In this document: piece after piece, positions 1 through 6,556 of the stretch | How positions within the stretch are numbered: the stretch's first letter is position 1 | Layout: every line of letters starts with the position of its first letter | Assembly: GCA_902465425.1 (NCBI GenBank) | Contig: CABQNA010000029.1 | Span: 1-11,884 of the forward strand | Length of the DNA: 11,884 nt | Source of the DNA: an uncultured Collinsella sp. | Lineage (GTDB): Bacteria > Actinomycetota > Coriobacteriia > Coriobacteriales > Coriobacteriaceae | Reading direction: 5' to 3' | Notes under the pieces: generated by a model | Seen by the model: only the letters and a program-made list of their open reading frames with translations | What the model was told of the DNA's origin: nothing | The model's database searches: none | Program-made: the position numbers and the translations under genes

Positions 1-1338
1 CAGCTGGTTATGGAGCACGTCACCCCACACACCGGCGGCGTTGACCACGGCACGCGCCACCGGATGAGGGAAATGCTCCTCCAAGCAAGCGGAAAGGCGC
101 AGGACCTCGTCCTCGCTCCAACCATCGGTCGTCAGCACGCAAGCTAGGCGCGGCTGCGCCTCGGTCAGCGTACCGGTCTTATCAAACACAATGGTATCGG
201 CCTTGGCAAACGACTCAAAGTACTTTGCGCCCTTGACCATAACGCCCATCTTGGCAGCATCGCTCATAGCGGTCATGACGGCAACGGAACCCGTGAGCTT
301 GAGTGCACACGAGTAGTCGACCATCAGCGCCGCTGAGGTCTTGATGAGGCTGCGGGTGGTAAGCGCAACCAAGCCCGCGAGCAGGAAGTTCCACGGGACG
401 ATCTTGTTGGCAAGGTCCTCCATATGCGACTGGCCCTCGGACTTGAGCGAATCGGCCGTCTGCACGAGCGAGACGATCGAGCGGAGCTTGGTCTGCGCCG
501 TGTTGGCACGCACGCGCACCAAGATGCTGCCGTCTTCCACGACGGTACCGGCGAACACGTCGTCGCCCACGCTGCGCTCGACGGCCAGCGGCTCGCCAGT
601 CAGGGTCGCCTGGTTGACCATAGCGCTCCCCTGCTCGACAACACCGTCGATGCAGATGGACATGCCAGTGCGTACGGCGACCAGATCGCCGGGCTCGAGC
701 TCGGTGGCGGCAACGCTTACCTCGGTGTCGCCGACCACTTTTTGTGCCTTATCGGGCACGTCGAGCAGCGAGTTGATGAGCTCGTTTTCGCTCATGGCGC
801 GGGTGTAGTCCTCGAGCAGCTCGCCCACGTTGAGCAGGAACATCGTCTGGCCCGCGGTGTCGACGTCGCGTTTGACAAACGAGATGCCGATGGCCGAAGC
901 GTCGAGCACAGGAACGGTCAGACGCGGCTGCGCCAGCTCATGAAGGGCAGCACGCAAAAATGCCATGTAACCGGCCACGACAAACAGCGCACGCAGAGGC
1001 GTCGGCAAGAACCAGCGGCGCGCGTAGTGGGCGCCGACGAGTGTCGCCAGGTCCATAACGAGTTTGTGCTTGCGCGGCTCGAGTTGCATCACGTAGCCCG
1101 ACTTGGCATCGGCGATAGCTTGAGCATCGAGTGCGCCCAAGGCGTCGAGCACGCTCGCGCGGCGCGGCTCGTCGTACTCCAGCGCCATCTGGCCAATACG
1201 GCCATACACGCGCACCTTATGCACGCCGTCGATATCACCGCTGAGCTTAAGAAGTGCATCGAGATCGCTCTCTGGCACAGGACCCGCCAATTGAAGACGG
1301 GTCCTGCCGGGGATCTCGCTAATAATCGAGAATCTCAT
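1..1338 (-). CDS. P1B-type heavy-metal-transporting ATPase, N-terminal 446 residues (3' end outside window)
   Basis: Membrane P-type ATPase of the heavy-metal (P1B) group, probably exporting a transition metal. Seen in the translation: an N-terminal HMA_2-like region with GRTRLQL at residues 11-17, hydrophobic segments around 113-136, 145-172 and 315-360, the actuator TGEP motif at 248-251, the phosphorylation motif DKTGTLT at 386-392 (Asp386 phosphorylated), and an HP dipeptide at 425-426 typical of P1B enzymes. The membrane metal site that is usually CPC or CPH reads DYSCALK (341-347), so the Pro is replaced and a single Cys remains. The frame is open to the left edge; the ATP-binding lobe and last helices are missing. 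The ATG at 1338 lies 18 bp after the small upstream gene and has only a weak ribosome site, which suggests translational coupling. The overall layout resembles mycobacterial CtpC. The metal cannot be named from sequence; Zn, Mn, Cd or Co are all possible. Confidence 0.93.
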   Translation of the reverse strand, partial: MRFSIISEIPGRTRLQLAGPVPESDLDALLKLSGDIDGVHKVRVYGRIGQMALEYDEPRRASVLDALGALDAQAIADAKSGYVMQLEPRKHKLVMDLATLVGAHYARRWFLPTPLRALFVVAGYMAFLRAALHELAQPRLTVPVLDASAIGISFVKRDVDTAGQTMFLLNVGELLEDYTRAMSENELINSLLDVPDKAQKVVGDTEVSVAATELEPGDLVAVRTGMSICIDGVVEQGSAMVNQATLTGEPLAVERSVGDDVFAGTVVEDGSILVRVRANTAQTKLRSIVSLVQTADSLKSEGQSHMEDLANKIVPWNFLLAGLVALTTRSLIKTSAALMVDYSCALKLTGSVAVMTAMSDAAKMGVMVKGAKYFESFAKADTIVFDKTGTLTEAQPRLACVLTTDGWSEDEVLRLSACLEEHFPHPVARAVVNAAGVWGDVLHNQL

Positions 1339-1356
1339 AGTTTGTGCCCGGGAGCG

Positions 1357-1602
1357 TTACTCGGCTGCCTCGTCAGCAGCGGCCTCGCTCTGGGTAATGT
1401 AGGCAGCCTCGGCAATCATGTCGTCGACATTAGCCTTGGCCTGCTCGACCATGTCCTGGTAGCAGTTCTTGATGCGCATGCCGCACGCGATACCTTGCAC
1501 GCAGGCATTCTTGACCGGAGCGCTGGTAAGCAGCTTGATGCCGGCCGTGCCGAGCAGAAAACCGCCACCGACAAGCAGGGTATTGAACGTCGACTTCTTC
1601 AT
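1357..1602 (-). CDS. Small one-helix membrane protein, DUF6110-like / PacL-like partner of the P1B ATPase
   Basis: An 81-residue protein. The ATG at 1602 is preferred because AAGGGAG sits 7 bases upstream; an in-frame extension to 1662 has no such site. Seen: one hydrophobic helix at about residues 8-25 with a glycine-zipper-like GGGFLLGTAG, then an amphipathic stretch with three cysteines (34, 40, 47), then an Ala/Glu-rich acidic tail (72-81). From recall, proteins of this shape (DUF6110) precede P-type ATPases in Firmicutes and Actinobacteria. In Mycobacterium tuberculosis the unrelated-by-name DUF1490 protein PacL1 lies just upstream of ctpC and scaffolds and stabilises the metal pump in membrane clusters. 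The position, size, helix with glycines and charged tail match that arrangement. PacL1 has a C-terminal Asp/His metal motif; no His-rich motif is seen here. A partner or chaperone role is inference. Confidence 0.8.
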   Translation of the reverse strand: MKKSTFNTLLVGGGFLLGTAGIKLLTSAPVKNACVQGIACGMRIKNCYQDMVEQAKANVDDMIAEAAYITQSEAAADEAAE

Positions 1603-1617
1603 GTTGCTTCTCCCTTT

Positions 1618-1651
1618 TGCCGCATTGGACGCGGCACGGTGCCTCAGCACC
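1618..1651 (-). other. Two short GC hairpins in the predicted 5' leader
   Basis: TGCCGC (1618-1623) pairs with GCGGCA (1631-1636), and GGTGC (1638-1642) pairs with GCACC (1647-1651). Both lie between the predicted promoter and the ribosome site of the small membrane protein gene; the first ends a few bases before that site. They could tune translation. They are short and may be chance. Confidence 0.25.
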
Positions 1652-1686
1652 CGAGTAAACAAGTTTGCTCGAGCACACTTTTGGAA

Positions 1687-1710
1687 AATAGTTTAGTTTA
1701 TCTAACTATT
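1687..1710. promoter_or_regulatory. AT-rich imperfect palindrome over the -10 box, candidate metalloregulator operator
   Basis: The plus strand reads AATAGTTTAG, then TTTAT, then CTAACTATT: an inverted repeat with one extra T in the left arm. It covers the predicted -10 box of the metal ATPase operon, so a bound protein would block transcription. The shape is reminiscent of DtxR/MntR-type operators but does not match a consensus closely. A direct repeat TTTTGGAAA flanks the promoter at 1679-1687 and 1731-1739, 52 bp apart. Confidence 0.45.
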
Positions 1711-1718
1711 GAGGTCAA
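1690..1718 (-). promoter_or_regulatory. Predicted sigma-70-type promoter for the metal ATPase operon
   Basis: On the minus strand, TTGACC (1718-1713) is followed after exactly 17 bases by TAAACT (1695-1690), a plausible -35/-10 pair reading toward the small membrane protein gene at 1602. It would leave a 5' leader of about 80 bases. The region is locally AT-rich compared with its surroundings. The assignment is by pattern only. Confidence 0.5.
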
Positions 1719-1755
1719 CAAAGGTTAACTTTTTGGAAACTATGGGGGTGAACTC

Positions 1756-1788
1756 AATATGACAAAGGGACTGTCCCTTTGTCATATT
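1756..1788 (-). repeat. Perfect 16-bp inverted repeat with a one-base centre, possible terminator of the ABC operon
   Basis: AATATGACAAAGGGAC (1756-1771) is followed by one T and then its exact reverse complement (1773-1788). It begins 1 base beyond the TAG stop (1790-1792) of the second ABC gene and precedes the promoter of the metal ATPase operon. As RNA it would form a very stable stem, but no U-run follows, so it is an atypical terminator. Perfect symmetry reaching into AT bases also fits a dispersed repetitive palindrome or a binding site. Confidence 0.7.
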
Positions 1789-1789
1789 C

Positions 1790-3547
1790 CTACAGCTGCC
1801 AGGCAGCCGCTTCCTTTTGCAGTGCGACCATACGGGCAAATTCTCCACCTGCCGCCTTGAGCTGCGTCGGAGTGCCCTGCTCGGCAACCACACCATCCTT
1901 GAGCACAACGATTTTGTCGGCATTTTCCACCGTACGCATACGGTGGGCAATTACGATAACCGTTTTACCTGCAAGCAGACGGGAGAGTGCCTGTTGTACC
2001 ACGGTCTCGTTCTCCACATCCAAGCTTGCCGTCGCCTCGTCCAACAGCACGATGGGCGCGTCTTTGAGCAGCGCGCGGGCGATGGAGATGCGCTGGCGCT
2101 CGCCGCCGGACAGCCTGGAGCCGTTCTCTCCGATCATGGTGTCGTAGCCCTGCGACATGCGGCTCACAAACTCGTCGCAGTTGGCGGCACGCGCGGCCGC
2201 AAGCACTTCCTCATCGGTGGCATCACGACGCCCGAGGCGGATGTTTCCCATAACCGTGTCGTCAAAGAGCAGCACGTCTTGAAACACAATGGCGTAGTCG
2301 CGCAGCAGCACCTCGGGATCAACGCTCGCAACATCCACGCCACCCACGGTGACCGTGCCTTCGGTGGCATCCCAAAAGCGTGCGGCCAGGCGGCTCACCG
2401 TAGACTTGCCGGAACCCGAAGGACCGACCAGCGCCGTAACTTCGCCTTCCTTGGCGGTAAAGCTCACATCGGTAAGAACTTTCTCGCCGGCGCGTCCGTC
2501 GATGCCTGCACCATAGCCAAATGCCACGTGATCGAACACCACATCGTGGCCCACGGGCTCAAATATCTCGCTGCCCCGCGCCACAGGCTCTTCCATGATG
2601 GAACGCATGCGCTTGGCAGAGGACTCGGCGGCAAACAGCTCGGACATTAACATTAACGCCTGGTCAAAGGGCGCATAGATACGGCTCACCATAAGCAGGA
2701 AGGCATACAGCACCAAAAAGTCGACCTGCCCGGAGGCGACCATCGCGGCACCCGTGACCAGCGTGGTGGCAATGCCCAGACGCAGGATGGCAAAGGCGGA
2801 GTTAACCAAAAGCCCGTTAGCGAGCTCACCCTTGGTGGTCTCGCGCTCCTCGGCATCGATCACAACGTTGAGTCCCTCAAGATAATGGGCCTCCTGGTTG
2901 GTGGCGCGGATCTCGCGAACGCAGTCGAGCGTCTCTTGAATTGCCTCGGTAACCTTGACCTTCTCGGCGCGCACACGATCGAACACCGGAGTTATGGGGC
3001 CGCGCGTTAGATACAGCACGGCAAAGGCCACGGGAACGCTCCAAAACGCCGCGATCGCCAGCTGCCAGCAAAAGAACAGCGACGCCACGAACACAATGGC
3101 GCTTGCGATGATGGCACCCCAAAGCTCTCCCAGCACGTGGCTGTAGGCGTGCTCCATGGCCTGGACGTCACCCATGATGGTCTCGGTTAAATCGGCCAGA
3201 TCACGACGACCAAAAAACGACAGCGGCAGTTTGCGCAGGCGCTCGGCGATCTCCATGCGCTGCTTGCCGCACTCCTCGTAAAAGATGCAGTAGGTGTAGT
3301 AATACTGCTGCCAGTTAGAGGCAAAGAGCAACACGAAAAAGACCAGGAGGCCGCCCACGATCGGCAGGGCATCCGGCAGGTCGGCGCCGCTGACGAGATG
3401 CTCGACAAAGCCGGCCATAACCAGGAATAAAAAGCCCATGCCGGCCATGGTAATGAGATTGGTGAGCGTGGTCCAGAAAATGCCGCGTTTTACGCCGGCG
3501 ACGCCTTTATCGGATAGGAAATACTTCTTTTGGAATGAGGCGAACAT
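1790..3547 (-). CDS. ABC half-transporter (permease-ATPase), second of a pair, YbtP/IrtA-like group
   Basis: A 585-residue fused membrane and ATPase subunit (type IV ABC exporter fold). Seen: an N-terminal six-helix membrane domain (about residues 20-310) and a nucleotide-binding domain with Walker A GPSGSGKS (375-382), Q-loop in VFQD (421-424), signature LSGGERQR (479-486), Walker B IVLLDEA (499-505), D-loop ASLDVENE and switch His535. All catalytic motifs are intact. The ATG at 3547 directly follows the TAA of the upstream ABC gene with no gap, preceded by a purine-rich GGGGGGCGAGG. The two are therefore translated together and probably form a heterodimer. The DEATASLDVENE form and the pairing with an AraC-family regulator recall the siderophore importers YbtPQ (with YbtA) and IrtAB, although multidrug exporters share this fold. 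The substrate is unproven. Confidence 0.92.
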   Translation of the reverse strand: MFASFQKKYFLSDKGVAGVKRGIFWTTLTNLITMAGMGFLFLVMAGFVEHLVSGADLPDALPIVGGLLVFFVLLFASNWQQYYYTYCIFYEECGKQRMEIAERLRKLPLSFFGRRDLADLTETIMGDVQAMEHAYSHVLGELWGAIIASAIVFVASLFFCWQLAIAAFWSVPVAFAVLYLTRGPITPVFDRVRAEKVKVTEAIQETLDCVREIRATNQEAHYLEGLNVVIDAEERETTKGELANGLLVNSAFAILRLGIATTLVTGAAMVASGQVDFLVLYAFLLMVSRIYAPFDQALMLMSELFAAESSAKRMRSIMEEPVARGSEIFEPVGHDVVFDHVAFGYGAGIDGRAGEKVLTDVSFTAKEGEVTALVGPSGSGKSTVSRLAARFWDATEGTVTVGGVDVASVDPEVLLRDYAIVFQDVLLFDDTVMGNIRLGRRDATDEEVLAAARAANCDEFVSRMSQGYDTMIGENGSRLSGGERQRISIARALLKDAPIVLLDEATASLDVENETVVQQALSRLLAGKTVIVIAHRMRTVENADKIVVLKDGVVAEQGTPTQLKAAGGEFARMVALQKEAAAWQL

Positions 3548-5374
3548 TTAGGCCTCGCCCCCCTTCGTGACGGCGGCATCCGCGGTCGCCGCAGTGATTT
3601 TCCAGCTCGCGGCCTGTTCGTATTCGGCCCACATCTTGGCATACAGGCCATTTTGGGACAGCAACTCGGCATGGGTACCCGACTCCTGCACGCTGCCCTG
3701 GTTGAGCACCACGATTTGGTCTGCGCCCACCACAGTCGAGAGTCGGTGCGCAATCATAATGACCGTGCGACCCGCCGCCAGCTTGCTAAAGGCGCGCTGG
3801 ATGAGCGCTTCGTTCTCGGGATCGGCAAACGCCGTGGCCTCATCGAGCACCACGATAGGCGCGTCTTTAAGGATCGCGCGGGCGAGTGCCACGCGCTGGA
3901 CCTCGCCGCCCGAAAGATATGCTCCGCCGGCACCGAGCATGGTATTGATGCCCTGTGGGAGCTTGGCCACAATGTCGTCGCACTGAGCTGCAGAGAGGGC
4001 CGCACGCACTTCGTCGTCAGTGGCCGTGGGCTTGGAGGCGCGCACGTTATCGGCAAGTGTTTGTCGGAACAGCTGGTTGGTCTGGAACACGAAGGCGACC
4101 TGGTCCATAAGCTCGTGCGGATCCATATCGCGAACGTCCACACCGCCTACAAGCACTCGACCCGAGGAAACATCCCAAAAACGCGGGATCAGGCTTGCGC
4201 AGGTTGACTTACCGCCGCCCGAAGGACCCACCAGGGCGAGGGTGCTCCCCGCGGAAACGCTAAAACTCACATGGTTGACGGCAGGCGCTTCGGCGCCCTC
4301 ATAGGTAAAGCTCACGTCCTCAAATCGCACATCGCCGCCGGCAGGGTGCTTGGGTTGGGCGGGCACGGAGAGCTGCTTGGAATCCATGACGCTTCGGATG
4401 CGAGCCAGCGAATCGGCACTCATTTGAGAGGCCTCGCCCACAAACATGAGCTTGGTCATAGCCGTCGGTACCACGGCCGAAAATATCGCGTAAAACGTGA
4501 AGTTGGCCATAAAATGCGCGAAGTCCGTTTCGCCCGGCGCCAACAGCAACGCCACGGGCAGCAGGAATGCCACAAGACCATTGAGCGCGGTAAGGTTGAG
4601 CACCTGCGGACCTCGGCAGAACGTGCCCGCATAGTTTTGTGCCATGCCGGCGTATTCGGTGATCGCATCGTGGAAAGCCTTAAAGGAGTAGACCGTCTGC
4701 TGGAACACCTTGACCACGGGGATGCCGCGTACGTATTCGGTGCCGGTCTTGTTCATCTTGACCAACGCTCCCATGTAGGCCTTCATGAACTCGGCGCCTT
4801 TGCCGCTCATCATGGTGGCCATGGCGCCAAACGAAACGACGACCGAGATAAGGCATGCCGCGCCCAAGCGCCAATCGAGGGCGAAAAGCAGCACGAGCAG
4901 ACCTGCGACCATGGCGACGGCGCCTGCGATATCGGTCAGCATGTGTGCGAGCAAAGTCTCGGTGGAGGCGGCACACCCGTCTACAACACGACGCAGCTCA
5001 CCGGTGGCGTGCGTGTCAAAGTAGCCAAGCGGCAGCTTAAGCAGGTGCTCGCTCGTAGTCTTGCGGATATTGGACGCGCAGCGAAACGCGGACAGATGCG
5101 TGCACATGAGCCCCACGAAATAAGCTACGATGCTTGCCAGGGCAAAACCCACGGCCCACCAGCCATACATCGCGATGTCGCAGGCTTCGCTCCAGTTAGG
5201 TGCCACGGCGATCAGATCGCGCGCGACAAGCCAAATGCACACGTACGGGCCAAAGCTCAGCAGCTGCGAGAGCGCCGAGAGCGCCATGCCCAAATACGTT
5301 AGAAATTTGCGGTCACCGGCATACGCGAGCAACTCGCCGATGCCTCCACCTTCCCTTTTTGATTCCTTTGCCAT
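3548..5374 (-). CDS. ABC half-transporter (permease-ATPase), first of a pair, YbtQ/IrtB-like group
   Basis: A 608-residue subunit, first gene of a two-gene operon. Seen: a membrane domain at about residues 25-310 with the intracellular motif TGELRRVVDG (124-133), and a nucleotide-binding domain with Walker A GPSGGGKST (383-391), Q-loop Gln431, signature LSGGEVQR (487-494), Walker B VVLDEA (508-513) and switch His543. The D-loop reads AFADPENE rather than the usual SALD type. From recall, this AFADPENE form is characteristic of the YbtQ/IrtB side of siderophore-importing heterodimers, which use an exporter fold for uptake. The ATG at 5374 has AAAGGA eight bases upstream. A divergent AraC-family regulator starts 119 bases away across a palindromic intergenic region, so control by that regulator is likely. 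A role in metal-chelate uptake is inference. Confidence 0.92.
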   Translation of the reverse strand: MAKESKREGGGIGELLAYAGDRKFLTYLGMALSALSQLLSFGPYVCIWLVARDLIAVAPNWSEACDIAMYGWWAVGFALASIVAYFVGLMCTHLSAFRCASNIRKTTSEHLLKLPLGYFDTHATGELRRVVDGCAASTETLLAHMLTDIAGAVAMVAGLLVLLFALDWRLGAACLISVVVSFGAMATMMSGKGAEFMKAYMGALVKMNKTGTEYVRGIPVVKVFQQTVYSFKAFHDAITEYAGMAQNYAGTFCRGPQVLNLTALNGLVAFLLPVALLLAPGETDFAHFMANFTFYAIFSAVVPTAMTKLMFVGEASQMSADSLARIRSVMDSKQLSVPAQPKHPAGGDVRFEDVSFTYEGAEAPAVNHVSFSVSAGSTLALVGPSGGGKSTCASLIPRFWDVSSGRVLVGGVDVRDMDPHELMDQVAFVFQTNQLFRQTLADNVRASKPTATDDEVRAALSAAQCDDIVAKLPQGINTMLGAGGAYLSGGEVQRVALARAILKDAPIVVLDEATAFADPENEALIQRAFSKLAAGRTVIMIAHRLSTVVGADQIVVLNQGSVQESGTHAELLSQNGLYAKMWAEYEQAASWKITAATADAAVTKGGEA

Positions 5375-5421
5375 GAGATTCCTTTCTACGGCTTGAGAGT
5401 TAACCGTAATGAACTTATCAT

Positions 5422-5450
5422 TGATATGTTAGCCATGGCTCACAATCAAA
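5422..5450. promoter_or_regulatory. 29-bp imperfect palindrome between divergent ABC operon and AraC regulator; overlapping promoter boxes
   Basis: The plus strand begins TTGATATGTTAGCC and the minus strand of the same block begins TTGATTGTGAGCC, meeting at a perfect AGCCATGGCT core (5432-5441). On the minus strand TTGATT and TATCAA are 17 bases apart, a good -35/-10 pair for the ABC operon. On the plus strand TTGATA and AATCAA are also 17 apart, a weaker pair for the regulator. The operator centre thus lies in the spacer of both, a position suited to shared control. Confidence 0.5.
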
Positions 5451-5493
5451 CCAGACGTGGACGTTTCTGCAAAGGAAGAGGACGCTTTTGAAA

Positions 5494-6492
5494 ATGAATC
5501 GGGCAGCGACCGACATTACCGAGCTCTACGCACCGCAATTTGAGCAGTTTGGCTTGGAGCTTACCGGCAAGGGCGCCGTCTTTACCGGCGAGGTGGCAAA
5601 CGACCGGGCGCACGGCCGCGTATGGATCATGCCTCTCTCCCCTGCCTGCATCGTCATGGAGCATTTCATCACCCCGACGCACGATATGTACCTGGCCGAA
5701 TACACACCCGAGCCATACGCCTGCGTGAGCGAAGTCAGCGCGCCCACACTTACATGCATGCCCGAGGCTGGCATAACGCCCGCGAACCTCAAACCATTGC
5801 ATGGACCGTGGCCGAACAATGCCGTTTGCAGCTTTATCCAAGATAGCTGCGGCGAGGAATTAAGCCCGCTGTTTGCGGGGGAGCTCTATCACTCGCGCTC
5901 GGTGCTCTTTTTGCCTGGATATTTTGACGAACTGGAGCACCGCTATCCCACCGAGTTCGCGGGAATCTTTGAGGCGTTTGCCGAATCATGGCACGAGGAA
6001 GCGACGTCTGCCATCTGCCACACGCTGCGCCGGATTAACGAGGACCGCGCCCGCACCGTAGGCGGACACGTCTATATGCAGGGCATCGTGGAGACCATGG
6101 TCGCGGAGCTCGCCTGTTCGCGCGCGGCCCACAAGCAGGCGCGGCAGGCGGCAGACACACGCGTCAGCATAACCATTGCCGAAGAAGCAACGGAAATGAT
6201 TGAGCGCGCGATCGACAAAGGCAGGCGTGTGGGTGTCAACGAGGTGGCCGAGAGGCTCTACACAAGCCGATCCAAACTATGCGCCACCTTTAAGGCCCAA
6301 ACTGGCGAGCCCCTGGGCGCCTACATTCGCAGACGCCGTATGGAGCGAGCACAGGACCTTTTGGCCGATAGCGCGCTCACGATAGCGCAGGTGGCAGAGC
6401 GTCTAGGCTACCCTCAGCAGGCCGCCTTCGCCCAAGCCTTCAAACAATACACCGGCATGACACCCACGGCTTGGCGAAGCAAGCATCGCTAA
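5494..6492 (+). CDS. AraC-family transcriptional regulator
   Basis: A 332-residue DNA-binding regulator. The last 100 or so residues form the AraC/XylS double helix-turn-helix domain. Seen: VNEVAERLYTSRSKLCATFK as the first helix-turn-helix, then PLGAYIRRRRMERAQDLL, then TIAQVAERLGYPQQAAFAQA as the second, closing with the family pattern F(K)QYTGMTPTAWR. The first 200 residues are an unassigned sensing domain without a recognised cupin signature. It diverges from the paired ABC transporters and ends 64 bases from a convergent AAA ATPase gene. Compare YbtA next to YbtPQ, which responds to a siderophore-metal complex; whether this protein does so is inference. Start choice: ATG 5494 lies 11 bases after AGGAAGAGGA, and a TTG two codons earlier (5488) is nearer to that site and cannot be excluded. 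Confidence 0.93.
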   Translation: MNRAATDITELYAPQFEQFGLELTGKGAVFTGEVANDRAHGRVWIMPLSPACIVMEHFITPTHDMYLAEYTPEPYACVSEVSAPTLTCMPEAGITPANLKPLHGPWPNNAVCSFIQDSCGEELSPLFAGELYHSRSVLFLPGYFDELEHRYPTEFAGIFEAFAESWHEEATSAICHTLRRINEDRARTVGGHVYMQGIVETMVAELACSRAAHKQARQAADTRVSITIAEEATEMIERAIDKGRRVGVNEVAERLYTSRSKLCATFKAQTGEPLGAYIRRRRMERAQDLLADSALTIAQVAERLGYPQQAAFAQAFKQYTGMTPTAWRSKHR

Positions 6493-6556
6493 GGCCCAGG
6501 CTCCCCGGCCGTAACGGAGCGATTAATTAGCCGCCGCCCGTCAGCTCACCCAGGAT

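Noticed and set aside
424..1728. Long plus-strand open frame of 434 codons
   Set aside because: It lies opposite the metal ATPase and its small partner, whose motifs are clear. The translation shows no recognisable domain; it is a by-product of GC-rich codon use.
1817..2650. Plus-strand frames within the ABC genes (also 4271-5302)
   Set aside because: Both are antisense to intact ABC transporter genes and have His/Arg-rich translations without motifs.
5488..5493. TTG start two codons before the chosen ATG of the AraC gene
   Set aside because: It is closer to the ribosome site but a rarer start codon; the difference is two residues and cannot be settled from sequence.
6493..6556. Possible bidirectional terminator between the AraC and AAA genes
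   Set aside because: Only a five-base stem (GCTCC at 6500-6504 with GGAGC at 6516-6520) and no clear T-run; too weak to list.
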